From positions 124,001 to 188,000 of the forward strand of contig NZ_JAEIJD010000004.1 in NCBI RefSeq assembly GCF_016307205.1: 64,000 bases of DNA. The letters are read 5' to 3'. Source of the stretch: Pontibaca salina (GTDB taxonomy: Bacteria; Pseudomonadota; Alphaproteobacteria; Rhodobacterales; Rhodobacteraceae). The position numbers were made by a program, and so were the translations under genes. Positions 39,078-49,653 of this stretch are shown here, one piece after another; position 1 is the first letter of the stretch; the number at the start of each line of letters is the position of its first letter. The notes beneath the pieces are model-generated. The model saw only the letters and a list, made by a program, of their open reading frames with translations, did not search any database and was not told the origin of the DNA.

Positions 39078-39142
39078 TGGTATAGAAAATAGCACCATTT
39101 GCAGGACCAAAGGGGCCAAAGTTAAGATAGTGGTCCATACCA
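39078..39142. promoter_or_regulatory. tmm upstream TGGTATA / CATACCA pair
   Basis: TGGTATA at 39078-39084 and its inverted counterpart CATACCA at 39136-39142 lie within 80 bases of the tmm start. The same 7-base core occurs twice upstream of gmaS. It may mark a shared regulator of the two genes. Confidence 0.35.
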
Positions 39143-39157
39143 GTAGGGGAGAAAGTG

Positions 39158-40531
39158 ATGAAAACCAAGAGAATAGCTATTATCGGTGCGGGCCCATCCG
39201 GTCTGGCGCAGATGCGCGCTTTCGAATCAGCTCGGAGCAAGGGCGAAGAGATTCCGGAAATCGTCTGCTTTGAACGGCAGAGCAACTGGGGCGGTCTGTG
39301 GAACTATACGTGGCGCACCGGGCTGGATGAAAACGGCGAGCCGGTGCATTCCTCGATGTATCGCTACCTATGGTCGAACGGCCCGAAAGAGGGGTTGGAA
39401 TTCGCCGATTACTCGTTCGAGGAACATTTCGGAAAGCAGATCGCCTCGTATCCGCCCCGCGCCGTGCTATTCGACTATATTGAGGGCCGCGTGCTCAAGG
39501 CCGGCATTCGCGACTGGATCCGGTTCAACACGCCAGTACGGTTCGTCCGCTATAACGAAGACGACGAAACCTTCACGGTTACCGCACATGATCAGGTGAA
39601 GGATTCCACCTATGAGGAAACCTTTGATCACGTGATCTGCGCCTCGGGGCATTTCACGACGCCCAACGTACCTCATTACGAAGGTTTCGAGGAGTTTAAG
39701 GGTCGGATTCTCCATGCCCATGATTTCCGCGATGCCTGTGAGTTTGCTGGCAAGGACCTGCTGCTGCTCGGATCGTCCTATTCGGCCGAAGACATCGGAT
39801 CACAATGCTGGAAATATGGTGCCAAATCGATCACCACGTCGTATCGCAGCGCGCCGATGGGCTTCAAATGGCCAGACAACTGGGACGAAGTGCCGGCATT
39901 GGTCCGGATGGAAGGCAATATCGCGCATTTCAAAGATGGCAGCTCACGTCATGTGGACGCGATTATCCTTTGCACCGGCTACAAGCATTTCTTCAATTTC
40001 CTGCCCGACGATCTGCGCCTGAAGACAACCAACCGTCTCGCCACGGCGGACCTTTATAAAGGTGTCGTTTTCATCAACAACACCAAGATGTTCTATCTGG
40101 GGATGCAGGACCAGTGGTTCACCTTTAACATGTTCGATGCGCAGGCGTGGTGGGTCCGCGATGCCATCATGGGCAAGATCGAGGTTCCCACGGACCTCAA
40201 TGTTCTCAAAGCGGATGTCGAAGAGCGGATCGCCCGCGAGGACGCCGGCGACGGCGACAAATATGCGATCCAGTATCAGGGCGATTACGTCAAGGAGCTG
40301 ATTGCGGAAACCGATTACCCCGACTTCGATGTGCAGGGGGCTTGCGAGGCGTTTTTCGCTTGGAAGGATCATAAGAAGGAAGACATCATGGCCTTCCGTA
40401 ATAAATCCTACAGATCGGTGATTACCGGAACGATGGCACCTGCGCACCATACGCCGTGGAAAGATGCGCTTGACGACTCGCTCGAAACTTACCTGCAAAA
40501 CGAACTGGTTAAGGAAAAAGAAAAGGCGTGA
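39158..40531 (+). CDS. tmm: Trimethylamine monooxygenase
   Basis: Flavin-containing monooxygenase oxidising trimethylamine to TMAO with NADPH and O2. It has 457 residues. Motifs: FAD site [13 protein letters not shown] (about 6-18), the FMO fingerprint [11 protein letters not shown] (about 180-190), NADPH site [14 protein letters not shown] and the late [11 protein letters not shown] (ATG-type) segment. Length and N-terminus match bacterial Tmm closely. The ATG at 39158 follows GGGGAGA; a GTG directly before it is in frame but less likely. Flanking tdm, tmoXWV and gmaS genes support the substrate. Confidence 0.93.
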   Translation: MKTKRIAIIGAGPSGLAQMRAFESARSKGEEIPEIVCFERQSNWGGLWNYTWRTGLDENGEPVHSSMYRYLWSNGPKEGLEFADYSFEEHFGKQIASYPPRAVLFDYIEGRVLKAGIRDWIRFNTPVRFVRYNEDDETFTVTAHDQVKDSTYEETFDHVICASGHFTTPNVPHYEGFEEFKGRILHAHDFRDACEFAGKDLLLLGSSYSAEDIGSQCWKYGAKSITTSYRSAPMGFKWPDNWDEVPALVRMEGNIAHFKDGSSRHVDAIILCTGYKHFFNFLPDDLRLKTTNRLATADLYKGVVFINNTKMFYLGMQDQWFTFNMFDAQAWWVRDAIMGKIEVPTDLNVLKADVEERIAREDAGDGDKYAIQYQGDYVKELIAETDYPDFDVQGACEAFFAWKDHKKEDIMAFRNKSYRSVITGTMAPAHHTPWKDALDDSLETYLQNELVKEKEKA

Positions 40532-40851
40532 AGACAATTACCCTGACGTCATTGCGGCAGGGTTGAAGGCTCGTAATTGCGCGTCCCCTTATGCTGAGGG
40601 GGCGCGCAGTCGTTTCAGGGCCGTGGGGGTAGCACGCCGGGCAAACATCATCGATTTGTAGATCTGTTCAGCCTGATACACCTGTTCAGAAGCGGCGGCT
40701 GTTTACCTGTCACTATTGGGCTGGAAAGCCGTGTCAGGAGAGCATTTTAGCTCAAAGCGGCACCATCGACACTTGCCGCCAAATTACGTAGAGCATATCG
40801 GGAATGGAAAACCGGAATGAACTCAACACCGAACAGGGAAAGTGCGACCAA
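40532..40851. other. 320-bp region between tmm and livK
   Basis: No gene seen. It holds a strong hairpin after tmm (arms GCGCGTCCCCT 40579-40589 and AGGGGGCGCGC 40597-40607, no T-tract), a possible terminator, and then repeated CTGTTCA sequences described separately, and the livK leader. Confidence 0.6.
40664..40708 (+). promoter_or_regulatory. TorR-box-like repeats upstream of livK
   Basis: CTGTTCAG occurs at 40664-40671 and again at 40682-40689 (18 bases apart), with a third weaker CTGTTTACCT at 40699-40708. The E. coli tor box is CTGTTCATAT. A TorR homologue is encoded 9 kb away. Binding is inference. Confidence 0.4.
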
Positions 40852-42021
40852 ATGAGCGTTAAATCAAATCTTGTTGCCTCGATTCTGGCGGCCACGGTGC
40901 TTGCCGGAGCCGCCAACGCTGCAGACGATCTGAAGGTCGGGCTGATGTTCACCTTGTCCGGACCGGCGGCGACGCTGGGCGAGCAGGGGCGCGACGGGTT
41001 TCTGCTGGCGCTTGACCAGATCGGTGATCTGGGCGGTGTGCCGACCGAGGTCATAATCGTCGATGACGAGCAAAAACCCGATGTCGCCGCCAACAAGGCG
41101 CGCGAACTTGTGACCCGCGACGAGGTCGATTTCGTAGTTGGTCCGACATTTTCAAATATTGCGCTGGCGATACACAAGCCGATAACGGATAGCGGCACGA
41201 TCCTAATCAGCCCCAATGCGGGCCCGTCGCCCTTTGCCGGGGCAGATTGTCACCCAAACTTCTACGCGACATCCTATCAGAACGACCAGATGCACGAGGT
41301 GATGGGCGCCCATGCCAAGAAACAGGGCTATGACAACGTGTTCCTGATGGCGCCGAACTATCAGGCGGGCAAGGACAGTCTGAGCGGGTTCAAACACTCC
41401 TATGACGGTGGCATCGCTGGCGAGATTTATACCCAGTTGGGGCAGCTCGATTTCTCGGCGGAACTGGCGCAGATCGCGGCGATGCAGCCCGATGCGCTGT
41501 TCACCTTCATGCCTGGCGGGATGGGCGTGAATCTGGTCAAGCAATACCGCCAGGCGGGGCTTGCCTCGATCCCGTTCCTGTCGGCATTCACGGTGGATGA
41601 AAGCACCTTGCCGGCACAGCAGGACGCGGCTGTCGGGTTCTATTCCGGTGCCAACTGGACCCCCGACACGGATAACGAGCAAAGCCGCGCCTTTGTCACG
41701 GCTTACGAGGAGAAGTACGGCTCGGTGCCCGGCAGCTATGCCATGCACGGCTATGATACCGCCCTTCTGCTTGATGCCGCGGTGCGTGCGGTCGGCGGCG
41801 ATCTTGAGGATCGTGCAGGGCTGCGCAAGGCGCTGGAAGCCGCCGAATTTCAGAGCCTGCGGGGCAAGTTCGCCTTCGGTCCCAACCATTATCCGGTTCA
41901 GGATTTCTATCTGGCCGAGGTGGTCAAGCGCGACGACGGCAAGTTCCAGACTTCAATGGTGCGCAAGATTTTCGAGGATTATCAGGATAATTACGCCTCG
42001 GAATGCGTGATGCCCAACTAA
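40852..42021 (+). CDS. Branched-chain-type ABC transporter binding protein
   Basis: Periplasmic LivK-family solute-binding protein, 389 residues. The start at 40852 gives a signal peptide (MSVKSNLVASILAATVLAGAANA) cleaved before ADDLKVGL. Core: VGLMFTLSGPAATLGEQGRDG, VIIVDDEQKPDVAANKAREL and VDFVVGPTFSNIALA. It is the first gene of a five-gene importer (livKHMGF-like). The substrate is not known; related systems import amino acids, amides, urea or other small polar organics, so a methylated-amine-related compound is only a suggestion from location. Confidence 0.9.
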   Translation: MSVKSNLVASILAATVLAGAANAADDLKVGLMFTLSGPAATLGEQGRDGFLLALDQIGDLGGVPTEVIIVDDEQKPDVAANKARELVTRDEVDFVVGPTFSNIALAIHKPITDSGTILISPNAGPSPFAGADCHPNFYATSYQNDQMHEVMGAHAKKQGYDNVFLMAPNYQAGKDSLSGFKHSYDGGIAGEIYTQLGQLDFSAELAQIAAMQPDALFTFMPGGMGVNLVKQYRQAGLASIPFLSAFTVDESTLPAQQDAAVGFYSGANWTPDTDNEQSRAFVTAYEEKYGSVPGSYAMHGYDTALLLDAAVRAVGGDLEDRAGLRKALEAAEFQSLRGKFAFGPNHYPVQDFYLAEVVKRDDGKFQTSMVRKIFEDYQDNYASECVMPN

Positions 42022-42046
42022 GGGCAATGTCGGGGGCGTCAGATAG

Positions 42047-42967
42047 ATGACCAGCCTTTTCTTGCTTCAGCTTCTGAACGGGGTTCAGTTCGGCGTGCTC
42101 TTGTTCCTGATCGCCGCCGGGCTGACGCTGGTGTTCGGAATCATGGATTTCGTCAATCTGGCGCATGGCGTGCTTTACATGGTGGGGGCCTATCTGATGG
42201 CGGCCTTCACCATGATCACCGGAAGTTTCGCCGCCGGATTGCTGCTGGCGCTGGCGGCGACGCTGGTGTTTGGGCTGGCGCTTGAATTTCTGGTGTTTCG
42301 ACGACTTTACGAACGCTCGCACCTGGATCAGGTGCTGGCGACGTTCGGGCTGGTGATGATCGTGAACGAGGGCGTCAAGATCCTCTGGGGCACCGCGCCG
42401 CTCACCGTGCCGATGCCCACGCTGCTAAGCGGATCGATCCCGCTGGCCGGGCCGCTGCAATACCCGGTCTATCGTGTCGCAATCATTGCGGCGGGGCTGG
42501 TCACGGCGCTGGGGCTGTGGCTGGTCATCAACCATACACGCATTGGCATGCTGCTAAGGGCAGGGGCGTCGCACCGCTCTACGGTGTCGGCCTTGGGGGT
42601 GAATGTTTCGCGGCTGTTCACGCTGGTCTTTGCGGTTGGGGCGATGTTGGCAGGCTTTGCCGGGGCGATCATCTCGCCGATCCTGTCGGTCGATACCGGC
42701 ATGGGCGAAAGCGTGCTGATCCTTGCCTTCGTGGTCATTGTGATCGGCGGTATCGGATCGATCCGGGGCGCGTTTCTGGGTGCGCTGCTGGTTGGGGTGG
42801 TGGATACGCTGGGGCGCAGTTTCGGGCCCATCCTGCTGCGCACCATCATGGACCCGGCGGCCGCATCGCAAACCGGCCGCACGCTGGCCCCGATGGTGGT
42901 GTATATCCTGATGGCGGCGATCTTGTTCGCCCGGCCTGCCGGTCTGTTTGGGCGGAACACGTCGTGA
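42047..42967 (+). CDS. ABC transporter permease, LivH-type
   Basis: Inner-membrane permease, 306 residues, about eight to nine hydrophobic segments. The N-terminal segment LLNGVQFGVLLFLIAAGLTLVFGIMDFVNLAHG is a textbook LivH signature (here split by helix), and GGIGSIRGAFLGALLVGVVDT the EAA-type contact loop for the ATPase. It follows livK by 25 bases. Its stop overlaps the GTG start of livM. Confidence 0.92.
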   Translation: MTSLFLLQLLNGVQFGVLLFLIAAGLTLVFGIMDFVNLAHGVLYMVGAYLMAAFTMITGSFAAGLLLALAATLVFGLALEFLVFRRLYERSHLDQVLATFGLVMIVNEGVKILWGTAPLTVPMPTLLSGSIPLAGPLQYPVYRVAIIAAGLVTALGLWLVINHTRIGMLLRAGASHRSTVSALGVNVSRLFTLVFAVGAMLAGFAGAIISPILSVDTGMGESVLILAFVVIVIGGIGSIRGAFLGALLVGVVDTLGRSFGPILLRTIMDPAAASQTGRTLAPMVVYILMAAILFARPAGLFGRNTS

Positions 42968-43950
42968 GGGTGAAAAACGCTGATCCTGCGGCGATAGTGC
43001 CGCCCCGCGTCGCTGTGCGCACATGGGTCGCGATTGCTCTGTTTACGGCATTTGCGTTGGTTCCGGTGCTGGCGGGCTGGCTTGACGATCCGTTCCTGCT
43101 GGTCACCGCGACACGGATCGTTGTCTTTGCCCTTGCCGCGATGGCGCTGGATCTGATCCTTGGCTATGGCGCGATGGTCAGTTTCGGACATGCCGCTTAT
43201 TTGGGCATCGGGGCCTATGCGGTGGCGATCCTGTCATCTTACGGCATCACCGATTTGGGGCTGCATCTGCTTGCGGCATTGGTGGTTTCTGCAATCTTTG
43301 CCGCGATCACCGGGGGCATTTCGCTGCGCACCCGTGGCGTGTATTTCATCATGATCACGCTGGCCTTCGGGCAGATGGCCTATTTCTTTTTCGTCTCGCT
43401 GTCTGGCTTTGGCGGCGATGATGGGCTGACATTGCGCCAGCGCTCGACCGTGTTCGGCCAGCCGTTGCTGGAGAACGACCTGGCGCTGTTCTATATTGCG
43501 CTGGGGTTTCTGGTCGCGCTTTTCGGGTTCAGCGCCGCGCTTGTGCGTTCGCGGTTCGGGCGGGTGCTGACCGGTACGCGCGAAAACCGGATACGGATGC
43601 AGGCCATCGGGTTTTCGCCTTTTCCCTATCAGCTGACCGCTTTCGTTATCTCCGGCTGCATGACTTCGGTCGCGGGGGTATTGCTGGCCAATCAGAGCGA
43701 GTTCGTCTCGCCGGCCTTCATGAATTGGCACCGCTCGGGCGAATTGATCGTGATGGTGGTGCTGGGCGGGATCGGCAATCTGACCGGGGCCATCGGCGGC
43801 GCGATCATCGCATTGTTGCTTGAGGATTGGCTGGCGGTGCTGACCCAGCACTGGCGGCTGTTTTTCGGCCTTTTTCTTGTTCTCGTCGTGCTTTACGCAC
43901 CGGGCGGGATGACCGGGTTGATCCGCCGTATCATGGGCCGAGCGCCATGA
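42964..43950 (+). CDS. ABC transporter permease, LivM-type
   Basis: Second permease, 328 residues, about ten hydrophobic segments. I set the start at the GTG 42964, which overlaps the livH stop (GTGA); longer in-frame extensions run back inside livH and are not credible. Signature parts: ALDLILGYGAMVSFGHAAYLGIGAYA and MVVLGGIGNLTGAIGGAIIAL. Its stop overlaps the livG ATG. Confidence 0.92.
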   Translation: MRVKNADPAAIVPPRVAVRTWVAIALFTAFALVPVLAGWLDDPFLLVTATRIVVFALAAMALDLILGYGAMVSFGHAAYLGIGAYAVAILSSYGITDLGLHLLAALVVSAIFAAITGGISLRTRGVYFIMITLAFGQMAYFFFVSLSGFGGDDGLTLRQRSTVFGQPLLENDLALFYIALGFLVALFGFSAALVRSRFGRVLTGTRENRIRMQAIGFSPFPYQLTAFVISGCMTSVAGVLLANQSEFVSPAFMNWHRSGELIVMVVLGGIGNLTGAIGGAIIALLLEDWLAVLTQHWRLFFGLFLVLVVLYAPGGMTGLIRRIMGRAP

Positions 43951-44699
43951 GCGTCCCGTTGCTGTCCGCTCGCAATCTGCACAAGGCTTACGGCGCGCTG
44001 CAAGTGACAGACGATCTCTCGCTTGAAATTATCGAGGGCGAATTGCAGGCGATCATTGGCCCTAATGGTGCGGGTAAGACGACATTGATTGCGCAGCTTT
44101 CCGGCCAATTGCGCCCCGACAGCGGTCAGATCGCCTATGAGGGGCGCGACATCACCCGCCTGAAAATGCACGAACGGGTGCGGCTGGGCATGGCGCGCTC
44201 GTTCCAGATCACCTCGATCCTGCCAGGTTTTACGATGCTGGAAAACGTCGCGATGGCGGTGCAGGCCCGTTCCGGGTCTAGCTTCCGGTTCTTCGGTTCG
44301 GCGGCCCGTGAGCGGGCGCTGAACGAGGCTGCGATGGCGGCGCTGGCCGAGGTCGGGCTGGAGGACCGGGCGCATCGTATCGCTGGTCCGATGTCGCATG
44401 GCGAGCATCGCCAGCTTGAGATCGCCATCGCGCTGGCCACGAAACCACGGCTTTTGCTGCTGGACGAACCGCTGGCCGGTACCGGTGGAGAAGAGGCGGA
44501 ACATCTGGTGGCGCTGTTTCGCAGGCTGAAATCGCGTCTCACCTTGGTGCTGATCGAACATGACATGCAGGCTGTCTTTGCGCTGGCCGACCGGATTTCG
44601 GTGCTGGTCTATGGCCGGATTATCGCCAGCGGTTCGCCTGACGAAATTCGCCGCGACCCCGCCGTACGCGCGGCCTATCTGGGTGAGGAGGTTGCCTGA
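43947..44699 (+). CDS. ABC transporter ATPase, LivG-type
   Basis: Cytoplasmic ATPase, 250 residues. Walker A GPNGAGKTT, Q-loop region ARSFQITSI, signature MSHGEHRQLEIA, Walker B LLLLDEPLAG and the switch histidine in LIEHDMQAV. The ABC signature reads MSHGE instead of LSGGE, a mild variant. It starts at an ATG overlapping the livM stop (ATGA) and ends at a TGATG overlap with livF. Confidence 0.93.
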   Translation: MSVPLLSARNLHKAYGALQVTDDLSLEIIEGELQAIIGPNGAGKTTLIAQLSGQLRPDSGQIAYEGRDITRLKMHERVRLGMARSFQITSILPGFTMLENVAMAVQARSGSSFRFFGSAARERALNEAAMAALAEVGLEDRAHRIAGPMSHGEHRQLEIAIALATKPRLLLLDEPLAGTGGEEAEHLVALFRRLKSRLTLVLIEHDMQAVFALADRISVLVYGRIIASGSPDEIRRDPAVRAAYLGEEVA

Positions 44700-45400
44700 T
44701 GCTGGAGGTCGAAGGGCTGGAAACCGCTTACGGCGAAAGCCGTGTGCTGTTTGGCGTCGACCTATCGGTTGCCCCCGGCGAGGTCGTGACGCTGCTAGGC
44801 CGCAACGGCATGGGCAAGACCACGACGGTCAATTCGATCTTCGGGCTGGTGCGCCCGCGCGCCGGTCATATCCGCATCGACGGCAAGGACATGACCCGCG
44901 CGGCACCGCATCTGATCGCGGCGGCAGGGCTGGGGCTGGTGCCCGAGGGGCGGCAGATCTTTCCGACGCTCAGCGTGCAGGAAAATCTGGTGGCGACCGC
45001 CCGCATGCCCGGTGCCAATGGCGGCAAGTGGACGCTGGAGCGGATCTTTGAGCTGTTCCCTTCTTTGCGCGAACGACGCCGCAACATGGGCGATCAGCTT
45101 TCCGGCGGAGAGCAGCAGATGCTGGCCATCGGCCGCGCGCTGATGACCAATCCGCGCCTGATCGTATTGGACGAAGCGACCGAGGGCCTGGCACCTTTGG
45201 TGCGCGAGGATATCTGGACCTGTCTGCACCTGCTCAAGGATGAGGGCGAGGCGATCCTGCTGATTGACAAGAATGTCGATGCGTTGACCCGTCTGGCGGA
45301 TCGGCATCTGGTGATCGAAAAAGGGCGGATCGTCTGGACCGGCACCTCGTCGGAATTGCTGGAGACGCCAGACATCAAGGACAGATATCTTTCTGTCTGA
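44699..45400 (+). CDS. ABC transporter ATPase, LivF-type
   Basis: Second ATPase, 233 residues. Walker A GRNGMGKTT, VPEGRQIFPTLSVQENL (the PEGR loop typical of LivF), signature LSGGEQQML, Walker B LIVLDEATEGLAP. The switch position reads LIDKNVDAL, where many LivF proteins also have a non-histidine residue. It is the last gene of the importer operon and convergent with tmoW; a hairpin with 8-bp arms CGTTGCCG / CGGCAACG lies between them. Confidence 0.93.
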   Translation: MLEVEGLETAYGESRVLFGVDLSVAPGEVVTLLGRNGMGKTTTVNSIFGLVRPRAGHIRIDGKDMTRAAPHLIAAAGLGLVPEGRQIFPTLSVQENLVATARMPGANGGKWTLERIFELFPSLRERRRNMGDQLSGGEQQMLAIGRALMTNPRLIVLDEATEGLAPLVREDIWTCLHLLKDEGEAILLIDKNVDALTRLADRHLVIEKGRIVWTGTSSELLETPDIKDRYLSV

Positions 45401-45459
45401 TGTTGGCGTCTCCGGGCGCTGCCCGTTGCCGTCAAATAGCGGCCAGCCTCGGCAACGGC

Positions 45460-47421
45460 TCAGAGGCCCAGCAGCGCGCGCCGTTTTGCGCCCCATGTCT
45501 GGACCAGATGGTCGACCAGCAGCCCCATGAAGGCCACCGCCGTCCCCAGCACCAACCCCTTGCCAACATCGGATGAACTGAGTGCGCGCTGCATTTCCTG
45601 CCCCAGATCCTGGGTGCCGATAAAGGCGGCGATGATGACCATGAAGAGGGAAAACATCACCGATTGGTTGACGCCCACCATGATCGTCGGCAGTGCCAGC
45701 GGCAGGCGGACCTTCCGCATCGTCTGCCCATAGGTCGCGCCGGACATTTCGGCGGCTTCGACCATTTCATGGGGCACACCGCGCAGACCTTCGATCGTGT
45801 AACGGATCAGTGGCACGGCGGCGAACAGCACGACGGCGCCAACGACCGCGACATCATTCACACCGAACAGCATGACCACCGGGATCAGATAGATGAAGCT
45901 GGGGAAGGTCTGCAACGTATCACAGGCCAGCAGCACCCGTTGCGCGCGGGATTCCTTGCGCGACCCCCAGATGCCCAGCGGAAAGCCGATTGCAGTGGCG
46001 ATGGCAACCGAAACGGTGACGGTATAAACGGTGATCATGGCCCGGTCCCACCAGCCCGACATGGCGATGAAAGCGAAGAACGCCACGCAGATCGCTGCCG
46101 AGCGCAGCCCTCCGATAGCCCAAGCCGCCGCGGCGATCAGCACGAGAACAGCCGAGAAAGGCGCGAACAAAAACGCGTCGCGCAGCGGGATCAGCACCCA
46201 TACGATCAGGAACCAGCGCAGCCAGGTCGTGACCGGATCGACGATGACGATGAACCAGTCCACCATCGCATCCAGCGGTGCGGCGGCGCTCAGTGCTTGG
46301 CGGCGACTGATTTGGTCGAGCAATGGAAAGACCTGTGCCAGCCCCAGCAATGCCAGCGTCAGCGCGGCCCAGATCAGGGCAAGACGATGGCGCACGAACC
46401 ATGGCGTTCCCTTGGCAAAATGCTGCGGTTGCCGCATCGCCCAGGCTTTCGAGCAGCGGTCCAGCATCACGGCCAGCAGCACGATGGTGATGCCGATCTC
46501 GACCGAGCGCCCGATTTTTAGCGCTTGCAGCAGTTGCAGCAGTTTTTGTCCCAGACCGGGCATGCCGATGAAACTGGCCAGAACCACCATTGCAAGACAT
46601 TGCATGATGACCTGATTCACCCCCACCAGAATATCGGTGCGTGCGGTGGGAATGCGCACCGACCACAGCAGTTGCAGCCGCGTCGCCCCGCACATCTTGC
46701 CGCTTTCGATCACCTCGTCCGAGACTTTTTTCAGACCCAGTAACGTCATGCGGATCATCGGCGGCACTGAGAATATAATCGTGACCACGGCGCCAGCCTT
46801 TGGGCCAACGCCGATGAACACAACAACCGGAATCATATAGGCGAAATGCGGCATGGATTGGGCGACGTTCAAAATTGGGTTCAGTAGCTTTTCGAACAGC
46901 GCCGAGCGCCAAGCGGCAATCCCCGTCAGCAGTCCCATCAGGATCGAAAACGGGGCGGCGACCACGATCACCGACAGGGTTTCCATTGACCATGTCCACT
47001 GGCCCATGATCGCGATCCAGCAAAACGTGCCGCCCGACAGCAGCGCCAGCCGCCAGCCGTTCAACGCATAGCCGATGACGGCTGCACTGGCAGCGATCAC
47101 GGTCCATGGGATCGGGCCGATGTTCGGCCAGCGGCTTTTGCCGTAAAGCAAGTTCGCGGTGACATCGAGCAACCATTCGACTCCGTCGGCAAAGGCGCGG
47201 GTGACATGGATCAGACCAAGATCGTCGCGCATGAATCTGAATGCAGCGTTGATCCAGTCGGCGAACGGCCAGACCAACCATTCCGGCGGGCGGATCAGAC
47301 CGCCCGGCAGCATGGTTTTGGAAATGATCAGAACCAGCCCGATGATGAGCAGGATCCGCGCCACGCGGGTGCGGGTCAGCCCGCCGCCCATGGGCGGTAA
47401 ATTGATTGCAGCGGTGCTCAC
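45460..47421 (-). CDS. tmoW: TMAO ABC transporter permease (double domain)
   Basis: Fused inner-membrane permease of the ProW/OpuAB family, 653 residues, with two BPD-type permease halves, each with its own EAA loop (VIESGKMCGATRLQLLWSVR and MVEAAEMSGATYGQTMRKVR). This double permease is how characterised roseobacter TmoW is built; ordinary ProW has one half of this. It is predicted to pass TMAO into the cytoplasm. It overlaps tmoV by 4 bases (ATGA). The substrate is inferred from tmm/tdm in the same island; glycine betaine or choline remains possible. Confidence 0.87.
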   Translation of the reverse strand: MSTAAINLPPMGGGLTRTRVARILLIIGLVLIISKTMLPGGLIRPPEWLVWPFADWINAAFRFMRDDLGLIHVTRAFADGVEWLLDVTANLLYGKSRWPNIGPIPWTVIAASAAVIGYALNGWRLALLSGGTFCWIAIMGQWTWSMETLSVIVVAAPFSILMGLLTGIAAWRSALFEKLLNPILNVAQSMPHFAYMIPVVVFIGVGPKAGAVVTIIFSVPPMIRMTLLGLKKVSDEVIESGKMCGATRLQLLWSVRIPTARTDILVGVNQVIMQCLAMVVLASFIGMPGLGQKLLQLLQALKIGRSVEIGITIVLLAVMLDRCSKAWAMRQPQHFAKGTPWFVRHRLALIWAALTLALLGLAQVFPLLDQISRRQALSAAAPLDAMVDWFIVIVDPVTTWLRWFLIVWVLIPLRDAFLFAPFSAVLVLIAAAAWAIGGLRSAAICVAFFAFIAMSGWWDRAMITVYTVTVSVAIATAIGFPLGIWGSRKESRAQRVLLACDTLQTFPSFIYLIPVVMLFGVNDVAVVGAVVLFAAVPLIRYTIEGLRGVPHEMVEAAEMSGATYGQTMRKVRLPLALPTIMVGVNQSVMFSLFMVIIAAFIGTQDLGQEMQRALSSSDVGKGLVLGTAVAFMGLLVDHLVQTWGAKRRALLGL

Positions 47422-48449
47422 GCGTGATCTCCTAACAGAACGTCGATGGCCTCTTGCCGCCGCAGGACGCCCAGCAGTGCGCCGTCCTTGCCCGCGACCG
47501 GAAAGGCCTCGCGCGGGTCATTGATGACCAGCCGAGCCAGGTCATGGATCGTCTGGTGGCTGCCGATGGCTTCACCGGTCAAAGCCGTGCCATTCACCGG
47601 CTGCATCAGCGCCGAAGCCCGCACCACCCGCGCCTTGTCGATTTCATGGGTGAACTTAGCGACATATTCGGTCGCCGGGTTCATCACGATGCGGTCGGGC
47701 CGGTCGCATTGTTCCACCGCGCCATCCTTCATGATGGCGATGCGGTCGGCAAGGCGCAGCGCCTCGTCAAAATCATGGGTGATGAAGACGATGGTCTTGC
47801 CCAGCAGTCCCTGAAGACGCAGGAATTCGTCCTGCATCTCGCGCCGGATCAAAGGGTCCAGCGCCGAAAACGGCTCGTCGAGGAACCAGATGTCGGGTTC
47901 GATGGCGAGGCTGCGCGCAATTCCGACGCGCTGTTGCTGGCCACCGCTGAGCTCGCGCGGAAAATAATCCTCGCGACCGGCCAGACCGACCAGTTCGATC
48001 ACCTCGAGCGCGCGGGCGCGGCGGGTGTGGCGATCTTGTCCGCGCATCTCAAGGGGAAAGGCGACGTTCTCCAGAACAGTGCGATGGGGCAGCAGGCCAA
48101 AGCTTTGGAACACCATGCCCATTTTGCTGCGCCGCAGCTCGATCAGTTCTTTCTCTTTCAGGGCGCCGATATCCTGCCCGTCGACATGGACTTCACCGCC
48201 GGTGATGTCGATCAGCCGTGACAGGCAGCGCACGAGAGTCGACTTGCCAGACCCTGACAGGCCCATGATGACCAGCATCTCGCCACGCGGAATATCTAGG
48301 GTAACATCGCGAACAGCGGCAATATAGCCCGCTTCACGGATTGACTGAAAACTGGGAGCGCCTCTCAGGGTGGAAAAATAGTGATCTGCATTGGGGCCGA
48401 AAAGCTTCCAGACGCTTTTGCAGGAGATCACGGGTTCAGGGGCCATCAT
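47418..48449 (-). CDS. tmoV: TMAO ABC transporter ATPase
   Basis: ProV/OpuAA-type ATPase, 343 residues. ABC domain with Walker A GLSGSGKST, Q-loop VFQSFGLLPH, signature LSGGQQQR, Walker B IWFLDEPFSALDP and switch histidine FITHDFDEAL; the C-terminal 80 residues form a CBS-like regulatory region (EAFPVAGKDGALLGVLRRQE), typical of osmolyte importers. Two adjacent ATGs are possible; the first follows AAGGAT. It is separated from tmoX by 159 bases containing a stem-loop. Confidence 0.88.
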   Translation of the reverse strand: MMAPEPVISCKSVWKLFGPNADHYFSTLRGAPSFQSIREAGYIAAVRDVTLDIPRGEMLVIMGLSGSGKSTLVRCLSRLIDITGGEVHVDGQDIGALKEKELIELRRSKMGMVFQSFGLLPHRTVLENVAFPLEMRGQDRHTRRARALEVIELVGLAGREDYFPRELSGGQQQRVGIARSLAIEPDIWFLDEPFSALDPLIRREMQDEFLRLQGLLGKTIVFITHDFDEALRLADRIAIMKDGAVEQCDRPDRIVMNPATEYVAKFTHEIDKARVVRASALMQPVNGTALTGEAIGSHQTIHDLARLVINDPREAFPVAGKDGALLGVLRRQEAIDVLLGDHA

Positions 48450-48561
48450 GAGAAGAATATCCTTTGGATCAGGCCACCCATCCAGCGTTCGTGGGACGAG
48501 CGGCGGTTGCAGGCACGATCCAAAGAGGGTTAATCATCCGGATCGCAGCCCGGAACGAAGC

Positions 48562-48600
48562 GACCAGAGCATCAGGCCGAATTCGGAAGATGCTCCGGTC
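48562..48600 (-). other. Intercistronic stem-loop between tmoX and tmoV
   Basis: Arms GACCAGAGCATC (48562-48573) and GATGCTCCGGTC (48589-48600) pair in 11 of 12 positions; the loop itself holds the palindrome CCGAATTCGG. There is no T-tract downstream on the minus strand. Such structures often stabilise the upstream binding-protein mRNA and limit read-through into the ATPase and permease genes. Confidence 0.65.
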
Positions 48601-48608
48601 AGATGCTT

Positions 48609-49601
<993 letters not shown>

Positions 49602-49653
49602 CTATTTTCTTGATCGGGAAACGTCGTTCCCGTGGCACGATCTTAGGGGCGAA

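Noticed and set aside
45424-45457. Hairpin CGTTGCCG / CGGCAACG between livF and tmoW as a terminator
   Set aside because: An 18-base loop and no T-tract; possible but not strong enough for its own entry.
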